64,000 nt of DNA. Source: Streptomyces griseoaurantiacus. Lineage in GTDB: Bacteria > Actinomycetota > Actinomycetes > Streptomycetales > Streptomycetaceae. Location: assembly GCA_014656015.1 (NCBI GenBank), contig BNBP01000015.1, forward strand, positions 1 to 64,000. Reading direction: 5' to 3'. Within the stretch, counting starts at the first letter, position 1; each line of letters begins with the position of its first letter. The notes under the pieces are model-generated. The model saw only the letters and a list, made by a program, of their open reading frames with translations, had not been told where the DNA came from and made no database searches. A program made the position numbers and the translations under genes. Positions 1 through 7,418 of the stretch are shown here, piece after piece.

Positions 1-462
1 GCTTTCCTCCGGGCGCTTCCCTTCGGTCTTGCGTTTCCGACTCTATCAGACGTTTTCGCTGTCCGATTTCCTCGGTGCTTTCCAGGTTCCCGCTCTCGCG
101 TTTCCCTTTCCGGCGATTCCGACGTTACCAGATCCTTTTCGCATCCGATCCCCCGTCAGAAGGGGGCGTCCTCCCGGCTGTTGGGCCGTTCCGACGTCTC
201 AAACCTTAGCGGATCACCCCGCCGATTCCCAATCGGGTCCGGCCGGCTCCGACGGAATAGGAATTCGGGCATGCCGAAATTGACCCCGTCGGGAGATCGT
301 GCTGAGGTGTGGTGCCGCTGCTGCGGCGGGATGTTGTCGAGGAACCGTTACGGCTCCGTGGCAACCCGGAGAACGTTACAGATCCGGGGAGTCGGGGTCA
401 AGCGTTCCTGTCAAGATCTTTTCCCTGCCCGCACTCGCGCTCCCCGGCGTGGACCGGCGCGG
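1..462. other. Left-edge stretch without a convincing gene; imperfect direct repeat
   Basis: No frame here has Streptomyces-like codon bias or recognisable protein content. It is richer in T/C runs than the neighbouring genes. Two diverged copies of a roughly 43-bp sequence lie at about 31-75 and 113-155; both contain a TTCCGAC block, a CAGA block, TTTTCGC and TCCGAT in the same order. It lies downstream of the minus-strand MarR gene and probably holds control signals of a gene beyond the window. No function is assigned. Confidence 0.5.
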
Positions 463-1011
463 TCAGTCCAGGTCGCTGAGACGCCCGCCGGCGTCCGGCT
501 GGGCGTCCTCCACCCTGCGCAGCAGCCGGGTCAGGACCTCGCCGAGGACCACGCGCTCCACTGGGGTGAGGTCCTGGAGCAGGTCCTCCTCGAAGACCGT
601 GGCGAGCCGCATGGCCTCGAGCCACTTCTCGCGGCCCTCGGTGGTCAGCTCGACGATGACGCGGACCCGGTTGTTCTCGTCCCGCTCCCGGGTGACCAGT
701 CCCTCGCCGACCATGCGGTCGATGCGGTGGGTCATGGCGGCCGGCGTCAGGCCGAGGCGCTTGGCGAGGTCGCCGGGGCCCAGTCGGTAGGGGGCGCCGG
801 ACAGGACGAGCGCCTTGAGGACCTCCCACTCGGCGTTGCTGATGCCGAGGTCGGCCGTCTGCCGGCTGTACGCGACGTTCATGCGCCGGTTGAGGCGGGA
901 CAGCGCGGAGACGATCTTCTCGACCTGGGGGTCGAGGTCCCGGAACTCTCGCTGGTAGGCGGCGATCTGCTCTTCGAGTGTCGGCTCGCCGATGTCGGGG
1001 GTGTCGCCCAT
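463..1011 (-). CDS. MarR-family transcriptional regulator
   Basis: A 182-aa winged-helix DNA-binding regulator. The central region has the MarR order: helix bundle, then a recognition segment (DLAKRLGLTPAAMTHRIDRM) and a wing (LVTRERDENNRVRVIVELT), followed by a C-terminal dimerisation helix. The length is a little above the usual 140-160 aa because of an N-terminal helix of about 35 residues. It is divergent from the MFS transporter, with 136 bp between start codons. This is the classic layout for a ligand-responsive repressor of an adjacent efflux gene, so control of that gene and itself is inferred. The ligand is unknown. Confidence 0.9.
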   Translation of the reverse strand: MGDTPDIGEPTLEEQIAAYQREFRDLDPQVEKIVSALSRLNRRMNVAYSRQTADLGISNAEWEVLKALVLSGAPYRLGPGDLAKRLGLTPAAMTHRIDRMVGEGLVTRERDENNRVRVIVELTTEGREKWLEAMRLATVFEEDLLQDLTPVERVVLGEVLTRLLRRVEDAQPDAGGRLSDLD

Positions 1012-1147
1012 GTGCGCAGTATCGCATGCCGGCGCTTGGCGTCGAACTTCTTCGAGGTGTAGTCTTCAGGTCGAAACTTTAGCTTCGAAGTCTTCACCTC
1101 TAACTCGTGTAGGAGGTGCAAGGACTTCCGACCAGAGGCAGGTGAAA
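1012..1147. promoter_or_regulatory. Divergent promoter/operator region between marR and the MFS gene
   Basis: This gap is noticeably AT-richer than its surroundings. It carries TTCGAA-centred elements: CTTCGAAG near 1083-1090 is self-complementary, and related half-sites (CTTCGAGG, TCTTCAGG, GTCGAAAC) flank it. MarR proteins bind AT-rich palindromes of about 20 bp in such gaps, so this is the likely operator. The exact site is inferred. Confidence 0.5.
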
Positions 1148-2434
1148 GTGACCAGGGCGATGGGCGCAGCGATGCGCCGGATCCACGCGGGCAACGCACT
1201 GAGTGCGTTCGGCCTCGGCTTCACCGTCCCCTATCTGTACGTCTACGTGGCGCAGGTGCGGGGTCTGGGAGCCATGACGGCGGGCGCCGTGCTCGCCGTC
1301 TTCGCCGTCGCGGCGCTCCTTGTGCTGCCGTTCGCCGGGCGGGCCATCGTCCGGCGCGGTCCGCTTCCGGTACTGCTCGCCGCCCTGGCCGCCGCCGCCG
1401 TCGGCTCGCTCAGTCTGGGGTTCTCCGGTGGCGCGGCGAGCGTGCTGCTGTCCTCCGCACTGCTCGGGGCCGGGCAGGCCGTGATGCAGCCTGCGCTGGC
1501 GACGATGATCGTCGACTGCTCACCGTCCGAGACGCGCTCGCGTGCCTTCGCGATGCAGTTCTTCCTGCAGAACCTGGGACTCGGAGTCGGCGGGCTCATA
1601 GGCGGCCATCTCGTGGACACCTCGCGTCCGGCGTCCTTCACGTTGTTGTTCGCGATCGAGGCGGCGATGTTCTCGGTGCTCGTTCTCGTCATGGCGACCG
1701 TGCGGGTGCCGCGGGCTCCGCGTGTGGCGGAGGCCGTGACCGGCCGGGCGTCGAGCGGCTGGCAGCAGATCATGGGCAATCGGGCCATGGTGCAGCTGTG
1801 TGTGCTCGGGTTCGTGCTGTTCTTCGCCTGCTACGGGCAGTTCGACTCCGGGCTGAGCGCCTACGGGGTCGAGGCGGCGGGTGTGTCGCCGTCCACGCTG
1901 GGGACGGCGCTGGCCGCGAACACCGCGGTGATCGTGGTCGCGCAGTTCGCCGTGCTGCGGATCGTGGAGCGGCGCAAGAGGTCGCGGGTCATCGCCGTCG
2001 TGGGGCTCATATGGGCCCTCGCCTGGGTACTTGCGGGATACGCCGGCCTGGGGCATGCCGGGCACGCGATGGCGACGGCGGCGTTCGTGTCGACGTACGC
2101 GTTGTTCGGGCTGGGTGAGGCGATGCTGTCGCCGACCGTGGCCCCGCTCGTGGCCGACCTTGCGCCCGAGGGCCTGGCCGGTCAGTACAACTCGGTCTTC
2201 GCCCTGGTGAAGCAGCTCGCCCTGGCCATCGGTCCGGCCGTCGGCGGGCCCATGGGGGCCTCACTGTTCGCGCCGTACATAGGGACGTTCCTGGTGTTCT
2301 CGCTGGGCATCACCTTCCTCGCGGTGCGGCTGGGGCGGGAGCTCACTCCCGGGCAGAACCAGCCCTCGGTGGCGCGGAGCCGCGTGGTGGCGCAGGGCGG
2401 CGCCCCCGCCGAGCCGGCGGTGGTGCAGAGCTGA
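1148..2434 (+). CDS. Major facilitator superfamily drug/metabolite efflux transporter
   Basis: A 428-aa polytopic membrane protein with about 12 hydrophobic segments in two halves joined by a polar central loop (around VRVPRAPRVAEAV). The loop after TM2 has an MFS-type basic stretch (FAGRAIVRRGPLP). GTG at 1148 is chosen because AGGTGAA sits just upstream and residues encoded further upstream look non-coding; ATGs at 1160 and 1172 are alternatives. It is divergent from a MarR regulator and converges on a SpoIIE-type gene through a strong terminator. Export of a toxic compound sensed by the MarR protein is likely; the substrate is unknown. Confidence 0.88.
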   Translation: MTRAMGAAMRRIHAGNALSAFGLGFTVPYLYVYVAQVRGLGAMTAGAVLAVFAVAALLVLPFAGRAIVRRGPLPVLLAALAAAAVGSLSLGFSGGAASVLLSSALLGAGQAVMQPALATMIVDCSPSETRSRAFAMQFFLQNLGLGVGGLIGGHLVDTSRPASFTLLFAIEAAMFSVLVLVMATVRVPRAPRVAEAVTGRASSGWQQIMGNRAMVQLCVLGFVLFFACYGQFDSGLSAYGVEAAGVSPSTLGTALAANTAVIVVAQFAVLRIVERRKRSRVIAVVGLIWALAWVLAGYAGLGHAGHAMATAAFVSTYALFGLGEAMLSPTVAPLVADLAPEGLAGQYNSVFALVKQLALAIGPAVGGPMGASLFAPYIGTFLVFSLGITFLAVRLGRELTPGQNQPSVARSRVVAQGGAPAEPAVVQS

Positions 2435-2435
2435 T

Positions 2436-2471
2436 CCCATTGACCCGGCCCGCCGGGGCCGGGTCAATGGG
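2436..2471. terminator. Bidirectional intrinsic terminator hairpin
   Basis: A perfect 16-bp inverted repeat (arms 2436-2451 and 2456-2471) with a GCCG loop lies between the convergent MFS and SpoIIE-type genes. The right arm contains the stop codon of the minus-strand gene (2464-2466). There is no T-run, which is usual for Streptomyces terminators. Confidence 0.9.
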
Positions 2472-4323
2472 TGGTCGTGGTGGCCTTCGGCAGGGCGAAT
2501 TCGCACCAGACCGCCTTGCCGCCGCCCGGAGTGCGGCGGGAGCCCCAGTTGGAGGCGATGGTGGCCACGATGGCGATGCCGCGACCGGCCTCGTCGACGG
2601 GTTCCGCCCGGCGGCGCAGCGGCAGGTGGTCGTCGCCGTCGGTGACCTCGATGATCAGGCGGCGGTCGGTGCGGCGCAGGCGCAGCCGCATGGGGGGTGT
2701 GCCGTGCTTGAGGGAGTTGGCGACGAGTTCGCTGGTGGCCAGGACGCCCGCGTCGTGCAGGTCGCTGGGGAAGCGCCAGCTCGTCAGGACGCCTGAGGCG
2801 AAGGCTCGCGCGCGGGGTGCGGCCTCGACGCCGCCGAGGAGTTCCAGGGCGGCGTTGCGGAAGAGTTCGCCGTCGTGGCCGGTGCGGCTGGGGTGCTGGA
2901 GGACGAGGACGGCGACGTCGTCGTCGTGGTCGGCGGTGACTCCGGCGGAGCGGACCAGGCGGTCGCAGACGACCTGGGGGCTGCCGGTGGCGCCGGCCAG
3001 GGCGCGTTCCAGGGCGGCGATGCCCTCGTCGAGGTCCGCGTCGCGCCGTTCGACCAGGCCGTCGGTGTAGAGGACGGCGGTGGAGCCCGGGCCGAGCGGG
3101 ACGGAGCCGGAGCTGTGGATCCAGCCGCCGGTGCCGAGCGGGGGCCCGGTGGGTTCGTCGGTGCGCAGGACGTTGCCCGCCTCGTCGCGCACGAGGATGG
3201 GCAGGTGGCCGGCCGAGGCGTAGACCAGCCGTCCCTCGTTGGGGTCGTGGATGGCGTAGACGCAGGTGGCGATCTGGTTGGCGTCGATCTCGGCGGCGAG
3301 GCCGTCGAGGAGCTGGAGCACCTCGTGCGGGGGCAGGTCGAGGCGGGCATAGGCGCGGACGGCGGTGCGCAGTTGGCCCATGACGGCCGCCGCGCGGACG
3401 CCGCGGCCCATGACGTCGCCGATGACGAGGGCGGTGCGGCCGCCGCCGAGGGTGATGACGTCGTACCAGTCGCCGCCGACGGCGGCCTCGGTGCCGCCGG
3501 GCTGGTAGGTGGCGGCGATCCGCAGGTCGTCCGGCTGTTCGAGTTCCTGGGGCAGCAGGGAGCGCTGGAGAGTGACGGCGGTGCGGCGCTGTTCGCGTTC
3601 GCTGGCGCGGAGCCGTTCGGCGGCCTCGGCGTGGTCGGTGACGTCGGTGGCGAAGACGAGCACGCCGCCGAGGGAGAGGTGGGAGGGTGCGCCGCCGCTC
3701 GACGCGCGCGCTCTCTCGTGTGACGGTCCGTCGGGCGGGCCGGCTTCGGGGAGTGCGGCCACGTGAGCGGCGTCCTCGGGAGCCGTGGGGGTGGGGGGCG
3801 TACCTGCCGTGTCGGGCTCCGCCGGGGCCGTGGGGGTGGGGGGCGCGGTGGACGGGGCGGGCCTCGCCCGGTCCGTGGCGGGCAGTGCGACGGGGGTGCA
3901 GGTGAAGGTGTACGAGCGGCCGTCCGGCGCCTTGCGGGACTTGACCGTGCGCGGGCGGGCGCTGCGCAGCACCTGGTCGAGGAGGGGCAGCAGGCCCAGT
4001 GCGGCCAGTTCGGGGAGGGCTTCGCGGGCCGGGGCGCCCGGTGGGCGGGGGCCGAAGGCCGCGGTGTAGGCCTCGTTGACGTAGGCGATGCGGTGGTCGG
4101 GCCCGTGGACCAGGGCGACGAGGGCCGGGATCCGGTCGAGCACCTCGCGGGCCGGCAGATCCTCGACGGCGGGTCCGGGGGGCGGGCCGCCGGTGGACGG
4201 CTCGGCGCGGGCCGAAGGTACCGAGCCCTCTCCCCTCCGGTCCGTGGCGAGCGGGTGCTCGGTCCGCGCGGCGGCGCGGCGCTGCGTTCCGGGGAGCCGG
4301 GCGCTCCAGCGCGTGAAGTTCAC
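2464..4323 (-). CDS. PAS-SpoIIE/PP2C phosphatase-HATPase regulatory protein
   Basis: A 619-aa cytoplasmic signalling protein. A PAS-like domain (about residues 60-230, HRIAYVNEAYTAAFG) is followed by a SpoIIE-type PP2C domain (265-478) with metal-binding residues in GGDWYD, GDVMGRG, TDG and the DHDDD stretch. The C-terminus is an RsbW-like HATPase (500-612) with the N-box SELVANSLKH. This combination typically dephosphorylates anti-anti-sigma factors and phosphorylates or binds partner proteins. GTG at 4323 (MNFTRW) is the likely start; the reading frame is open further upstream but of non-coding character. A Pro/Thr/Ala-rich insertion (148-215) interrupts the PAS fold. Likely role: sigma-factor control during development or stress. 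Confidence 0.87.
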   Translation of the reverse strand: MNFTRWSARLPGTQRRAAARTEHPLATDRRGEGSVPSARAEPSTGGPPPGPAVEDLPAREVLDRIPALVALVHGPDHRIAYVNEAYTAAFGPRPPGAPAREALPELAALGLLPLLDQVLRSARPRTVKSRKAPDGRSYTFTCTPVALPATDRARPAPSTAPPTPTAPAEPDTAGTPPTPTAPEDAAHVAALPEAGPPDGPSHERARASSGGAPSHLSLGGVLVFATDVTDHAEAAERLRASEREQRRTAVTLQRSLLPQELEQPDDLRIAATYQPGGTEAAVGGDWYDVITLGGGRTALVIGDVMGRGVRAAAVMGQLRTAVRAYARLDLPPHEVLQLLDGLAAEIDANQIATCVYAIHDPNEGRLVYASAGHLPILVRDEAGNVLRTDEPTGPPLGTGGWIHSSGSVPLGPGSTAVLYTDGLVERRDADLDEGIAALERALAGATGSPQVVCDRLVRSAGVTADHDDDVAVLVLQHPSRTGHDGELFRNAALELLGGVEAAPRARAFASGVLTSWRFPSDLHDAGVLATSELVANSLKHGTPPMRLRLRRTDRRLIIEVTDGDDHLPLRRRAEPVDEAGRGIAIVATIASNWGSRRTPGGGKAVWCEFALPKATTTTH

Positions 4324-4534
4324 CGAATTCTTGCCTCGTGGTGTTGTTGTCGGTCGGCCGGCTCCGGGTCCGGCCGGGAGGGGCGAGGGGGGGTGTTCCT
4401 CGGTGCCGCACGGCGCGGTGGAAGGCCTGTGGCCGGAGGCGAGCGGTCGGCTCGTCCGGCATCGCGGTCCAGTCTGGCCGACCGGAGCGACATCCGTCAG
4501 ACGCCCGCCCCCGCGCAGGAGTTCCTGACTCCGG

Positions 4535-5896
4535 TCAGGACGACCCCTTCGGGTTGCCCGGGGGGTTCTGCGGGGGCTTCCCACCGGCCGCGAGTTCGAA
4601 CTCCGCACGCGGGTGTTCGAGGGAGCCGAGCGAGACGATCTCCCTCTTGAAGAGGCCGGCGAGGGTCCATTCGGCGAGGACGCGGGCCTTGCGGTTGAAG
4701 GTGGGCACCCGGCTGAGGTGGTACGTGCGGTGCATGAACCACGCGGGCCAGCCCTTCAGCTTGCGTCCGTACACATGCGCGACGCCCTTGTGCAGTCCCA
4801 GGGAGGCGACCGAGCCGACGTAGGCGTGGGAGTACTGCTGGAGCGGCTGTCCGCGCAGGGAGCGGGCGAGGTTGTCGCCCAGCGTCTTCGCCTGGCGCAC
4901 CGCGTGCTGGGCGTTGGGCGCGGTCTCCTTGCCGGGCTCGTCGGTGCTCACGTCGGGCACGGCGGCGGCGTCGCCCGCGCCCCATGCGTGGTCGACGCCG
5001 TCGACGGTCAGGTACGGGGTGCACCGCAGCCGTCCGCGCGCGTTGAGCGGCAGATCGGTGGCGGCCAGGACGGGGTGCGGTTTCACTCCGGCGGTCCACA
5101 CGACCGTGCGGGTGGGGAAGCGGGATCCGTCGCTGAGGACGGCGATCCGGTCGACGCAGGACTCCAGGCGGGTGTCGAGGCGTACGTCGATGTTGCGGCG
5201 GCGCAGCTCGGTGACGGTGTAGCGGCCCATCTCCTCGCCGACCTCGGGCAGGATGCGGCCGGTGGCCTCGACGAGGATCCACTTCATGTCCTCGCGCCGG
5301 ACGTTGTGGTAGTAGCGCGAGGCGTAGCGGGCCATGTCCTCGAGCTCGGCGAGAGCCTCCACGCCCGCGTAGCCGCCACCGACGAAGACGAAGGTGAGGG
5401 CGGCGTCGCGGATCGCGGGGTCGCGGGTGGAGGAGGCGATGTCGAGCTGCTCGAGGACGTGGTTGCGCAGGCCGATGGCCTCTTCGACGTTCTTGAAGCC
5501 GATGCCGTGCTCGGCGAGGCCGGGGACCGGGAGGGTGCGCGAGACGGACCCGGGGGCGAGCACGAGTTCGTCGTAGGAGAGCTGTTCCGTGCCGCCGGTC
5601 TCCTCGGTGGCGAGGGTGGTGAGCGTGACGGTGCGCTTGGAGTGGTCGATCGTCTGCACCTCGCCGACGACGATCCGGCAGTCCGCGAGGACCCGGCGCA
5701 GCGGGACGACGACGTGGCGCGGGGAGATGGAACCGGCCGCGGCCTCCGGCAGGAACGGCTGATAGGTCATGTACGGGTCGGGGGAGACCACCACGATCTC
5801 GACCTCGCCCCGCCCGAGCTCCGGTTTGAGTTTCCGCTGCAGACGCAGCGCGGTGTACAACCCGACGTAGCCGCCGCCGACGATGAGAATGCGCAC
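4535..5896 (-). CDS. ndh: Type II NADH:quinone oxidoreductase (NDH-2 family)
   Basis: A 453-aa FAD-dependent pyridine-nucleotide disulfide oxidoreductase fold. An N-terminal FAD loop (ILIVGGGYVGLYTA), an NAD loop (FVFVGGGYAGVEAL, about residue 170) and the second FAD motif (AWGAGDAAAVPD, about residue 305) are all present. The C-terminal amphipathic region fits peripheral membrane attachment. NDH-2 passes electrons from NADH to menaquinone without pumping protons. GTG at 5896 is selected since AAGG lies five bases upstream; a GTG 12 bases earlier has no spaced RBS. It is divergent from a TetR regulator, but whether that protein controls it is unknown. Confidence 0.85.
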   Translation of the reverse strand: MRILIVGGGYVGLYTALRLQRKLKPELGRGEVEIVVVSPDPYMTYQPFLPEAAAGSISPRHVVVPLRRVLADCRIVVGEVQTIDHSKRTVTLTTLATEETGGTEQLSYDELVLAPGSVSRTLPVPGLAEHGIGFKNVEEAIGLRNHVLEQLDIASSTRDPAIRDAALTFVFVGGGYAGVEALAELEDMARYASRYYHNVRREDMKWILVEATGRILPEVGEEMGRYTVTELRRRNIDVRLDTRLESCVDRIAVLSDGSRFPTRTVVWTAGVKPHPVLAATDLPLNARGRLRCTPYLTVDGVDHAWGAGDAAAVPDVSTDEPGKETAPNAQHAVRQAKTLGDNLARSLRGQPLQQYSHAYVGSVASLGLHKGVAHVYGRKLKGWPAWFMHRTYHLSRVPTFNRKARVLAEWTLAGLFKREIVSLGSLEHPRAEFELAAGGKPPQNPPGNPKGSS

Positions 5897-6299
5897 CGGT
5901 ACCTTCACCCTCCCATGACGCACCCGTCGCCGGAGTTTGTCCACAGGGCCGACCGTTAGTGTGACCGGACTTGTGCCCCGTCCCGGGTTGGCCGAATCCC
6001 CGCCCGCGGCCGGAAAAGACGCCGAGTGCGCAGCTCAGCGGCCTGGTCGGGGGGTGGGGGGTGCGGGCAATCGGGACACAACGCCCCCGTGCGCCGATCG
6101 GGGGGCGCTCCGTGCGGAACCTGCCCCTTCTGAATTGACTCCCGCTCAACTATGTTCGTGTCCCGACGGGGTGTAGGGGGATGTGCCGGGCGGGGCGCGC
6201 GACAGGGCGGGCCGGCCGGGCACGACGCTCGTTCCGCGCGCTCCGGCTGCAGTGAACGGGGAGTCTCCGGGGGGAGACACCGATACCGGGGGAACGCTT
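5897..6299. other. Divergent intergenic region, ndh/tetR
   Basis: This 403-bp gap separates the diverging NDH-2 and TetR genes and should contain both promoters. A GGGGGAA ribosome-binding site lies just before the TetR start. I see no strong palindrome that would qualify as an obvious TetR operator, and no convincing small gene. Confidence 0.45.
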
Positions 6300-7187
6300 A
6301 TGCATATTCAGGACTCTCATTGGTCGCCCGTGTCCGCCGTCGCATCCGGCGGACCCGTGGGCCCGGAGGCGGGCGAAGGACGCGGGGACGGGCCGCGGAC
6401 GGCGCCCCTGCGGGTGGACGCACAGCGCAACCTGGAGCACGTCCTGCGCGCGGCTCGCGAGGTCTTCGGCGAGCTGGGGTACGGGGCGCCGATGGAGGAC
6501 GTGGCGCGGCGTGCGCGCGTCGGCGTCGGCACGGTCTACCGGCGCTTCCCCAGCAAGGACGTGCTGGTGCGGCGGATAGCCGAGGAGGAGACCTCCCGGC
6601 TGACCGACCAGGCACGGACGGCGCTCGGCCAGGAGGACGAGCCGTGGTCGGCGCTCCAGCGCTTCCTGCGCACCTCGGTGGCGTCCGGCGCGGGCCGGCT
6701 GCTGCCGCCGCAGGTGCTGCGCGTCGGGGTCGCCGAGGAGGAGCGGGGCCGGGGACCGGCCGAGGGTGCCGGAGGGGGGGCGGTACCGGGGACGGGCGGT
6801 GCGGCGGGTACGGGCGCCGGTCCGGTTCCCTCCGCCGACTCGGGGTCCGCTCCGGGCGTGGTTCCGGAGCAGGCGCTGGTGCCGCAGCAGCGGACCGTCG
6901 CCCCGGAGGGCAGGCCTGGTCCCGAGCTGCGGCTGGTGGAGCGGCGGCAGACACCGGAGGCGGCGCTGGACGACCCCGGCGCGGTCGAACTCCTGGACGT
7001 GGTGGGGCGGCTGGTGGACCGGGCACGGGCCGCCGGCGAACTGCGGGCCGACGTGACGGTCTCCGACGTGCTGCTGGTGATAGCCACGGCCGCCCCCTCG
7101 CTGCCCGACGCGGCACAGCAGGCGGCGGCCTCGGCACGGCTGCTGGACATCCTCCTGGAGGGTCTGCGGTCACGTCCCCACGCCTGA
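6300..7187 (+). CDS. TetR-family transcriptional regulator with a Gly/Pro-rich insertion
   Basis: A 295-aa regulator. The N-terminal third holds the TetR helix-turn-helix (LRAAREVFGELGYGAPMEDVARRARVGVGTVYRRFPSKDVLV). The ligand-binding part is split by a low-complexity stretch of about 60 residues rich in Gly, Pro, Ala and Val (about residues 155-215), making it longer than the typical 190-220 aa. ATG at 6300 is supported by GGGGGAA upstream. It is divergent from ndh and is followed by a repeat tract and an ECF sigma gene in the same direction. Target and ligand are not predictable. Confidence 0.85.
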   Translation: MHIQDSHWSPVSAVASGGPVGPEAGEGRGDGPRTAPLRVDAQRNLEHVLRAAREVFGELGYGAPMEDVARRARVGVGTVYRRFPSKDVLVRRIAEEETSRLTDQARTALGQEDEPWSALQRFLRTSVASGAGRLLPPQVLRVGVAEEERGRGPAEGAGGGAVPGTGGAAGTGAGPVPSADSGSAPGVVPEQALVPQQRTVAPEGRPGPELRLVERRQTPEAALDDPGAVELLDVVGRLVDRARAAGELRADVTVSDVLLVIATAAPSLPDAAQQAAASARLLDILLEGLRSRPHA

Positions 7188-7199
7188 GGACGCGTCCGT

Positions 7200-7321
7200 G
7201 CGCGTGAGGCCGGGTCCCCGGCGCGCCGGGCCGGGTCTGCGCGCGTGAGGCCGCGTCTCAGCGCGCCAGGCCGAGTCAGCGCACATGAGGCACCGTACTC
7301 GCGTTCGAGGCATCCCCTCGG
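7200..7321. repeat. Degenerate 20-bp tandem repeats between tetR and the sigma gene
   Basis: About six units of 20-22 bp, each starting with a GCGCGTGAGGCC- or GCGCGCCGGGCC-like block, run through this gap. Units become more diverged to the right. No gene is seen. Confidence 0.7.
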
Positions 7322-7418
7322 ACGGGTGGTGGGCCGTCGGCCCGGCGGTCCGCCACCCGGTGCCGTGGCAGGCTGAGCCGGTGTTCGAGTGCGCGGGTGC
7401 AGGCAGGGGCTTTCCACG

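Noticed and set aside
29..283. 84-aa plus-strand frame at the left edge
   Set aside because: Phe/Pro/Arg-rich composition from T/C-rich repeats, no RBS and no domain.
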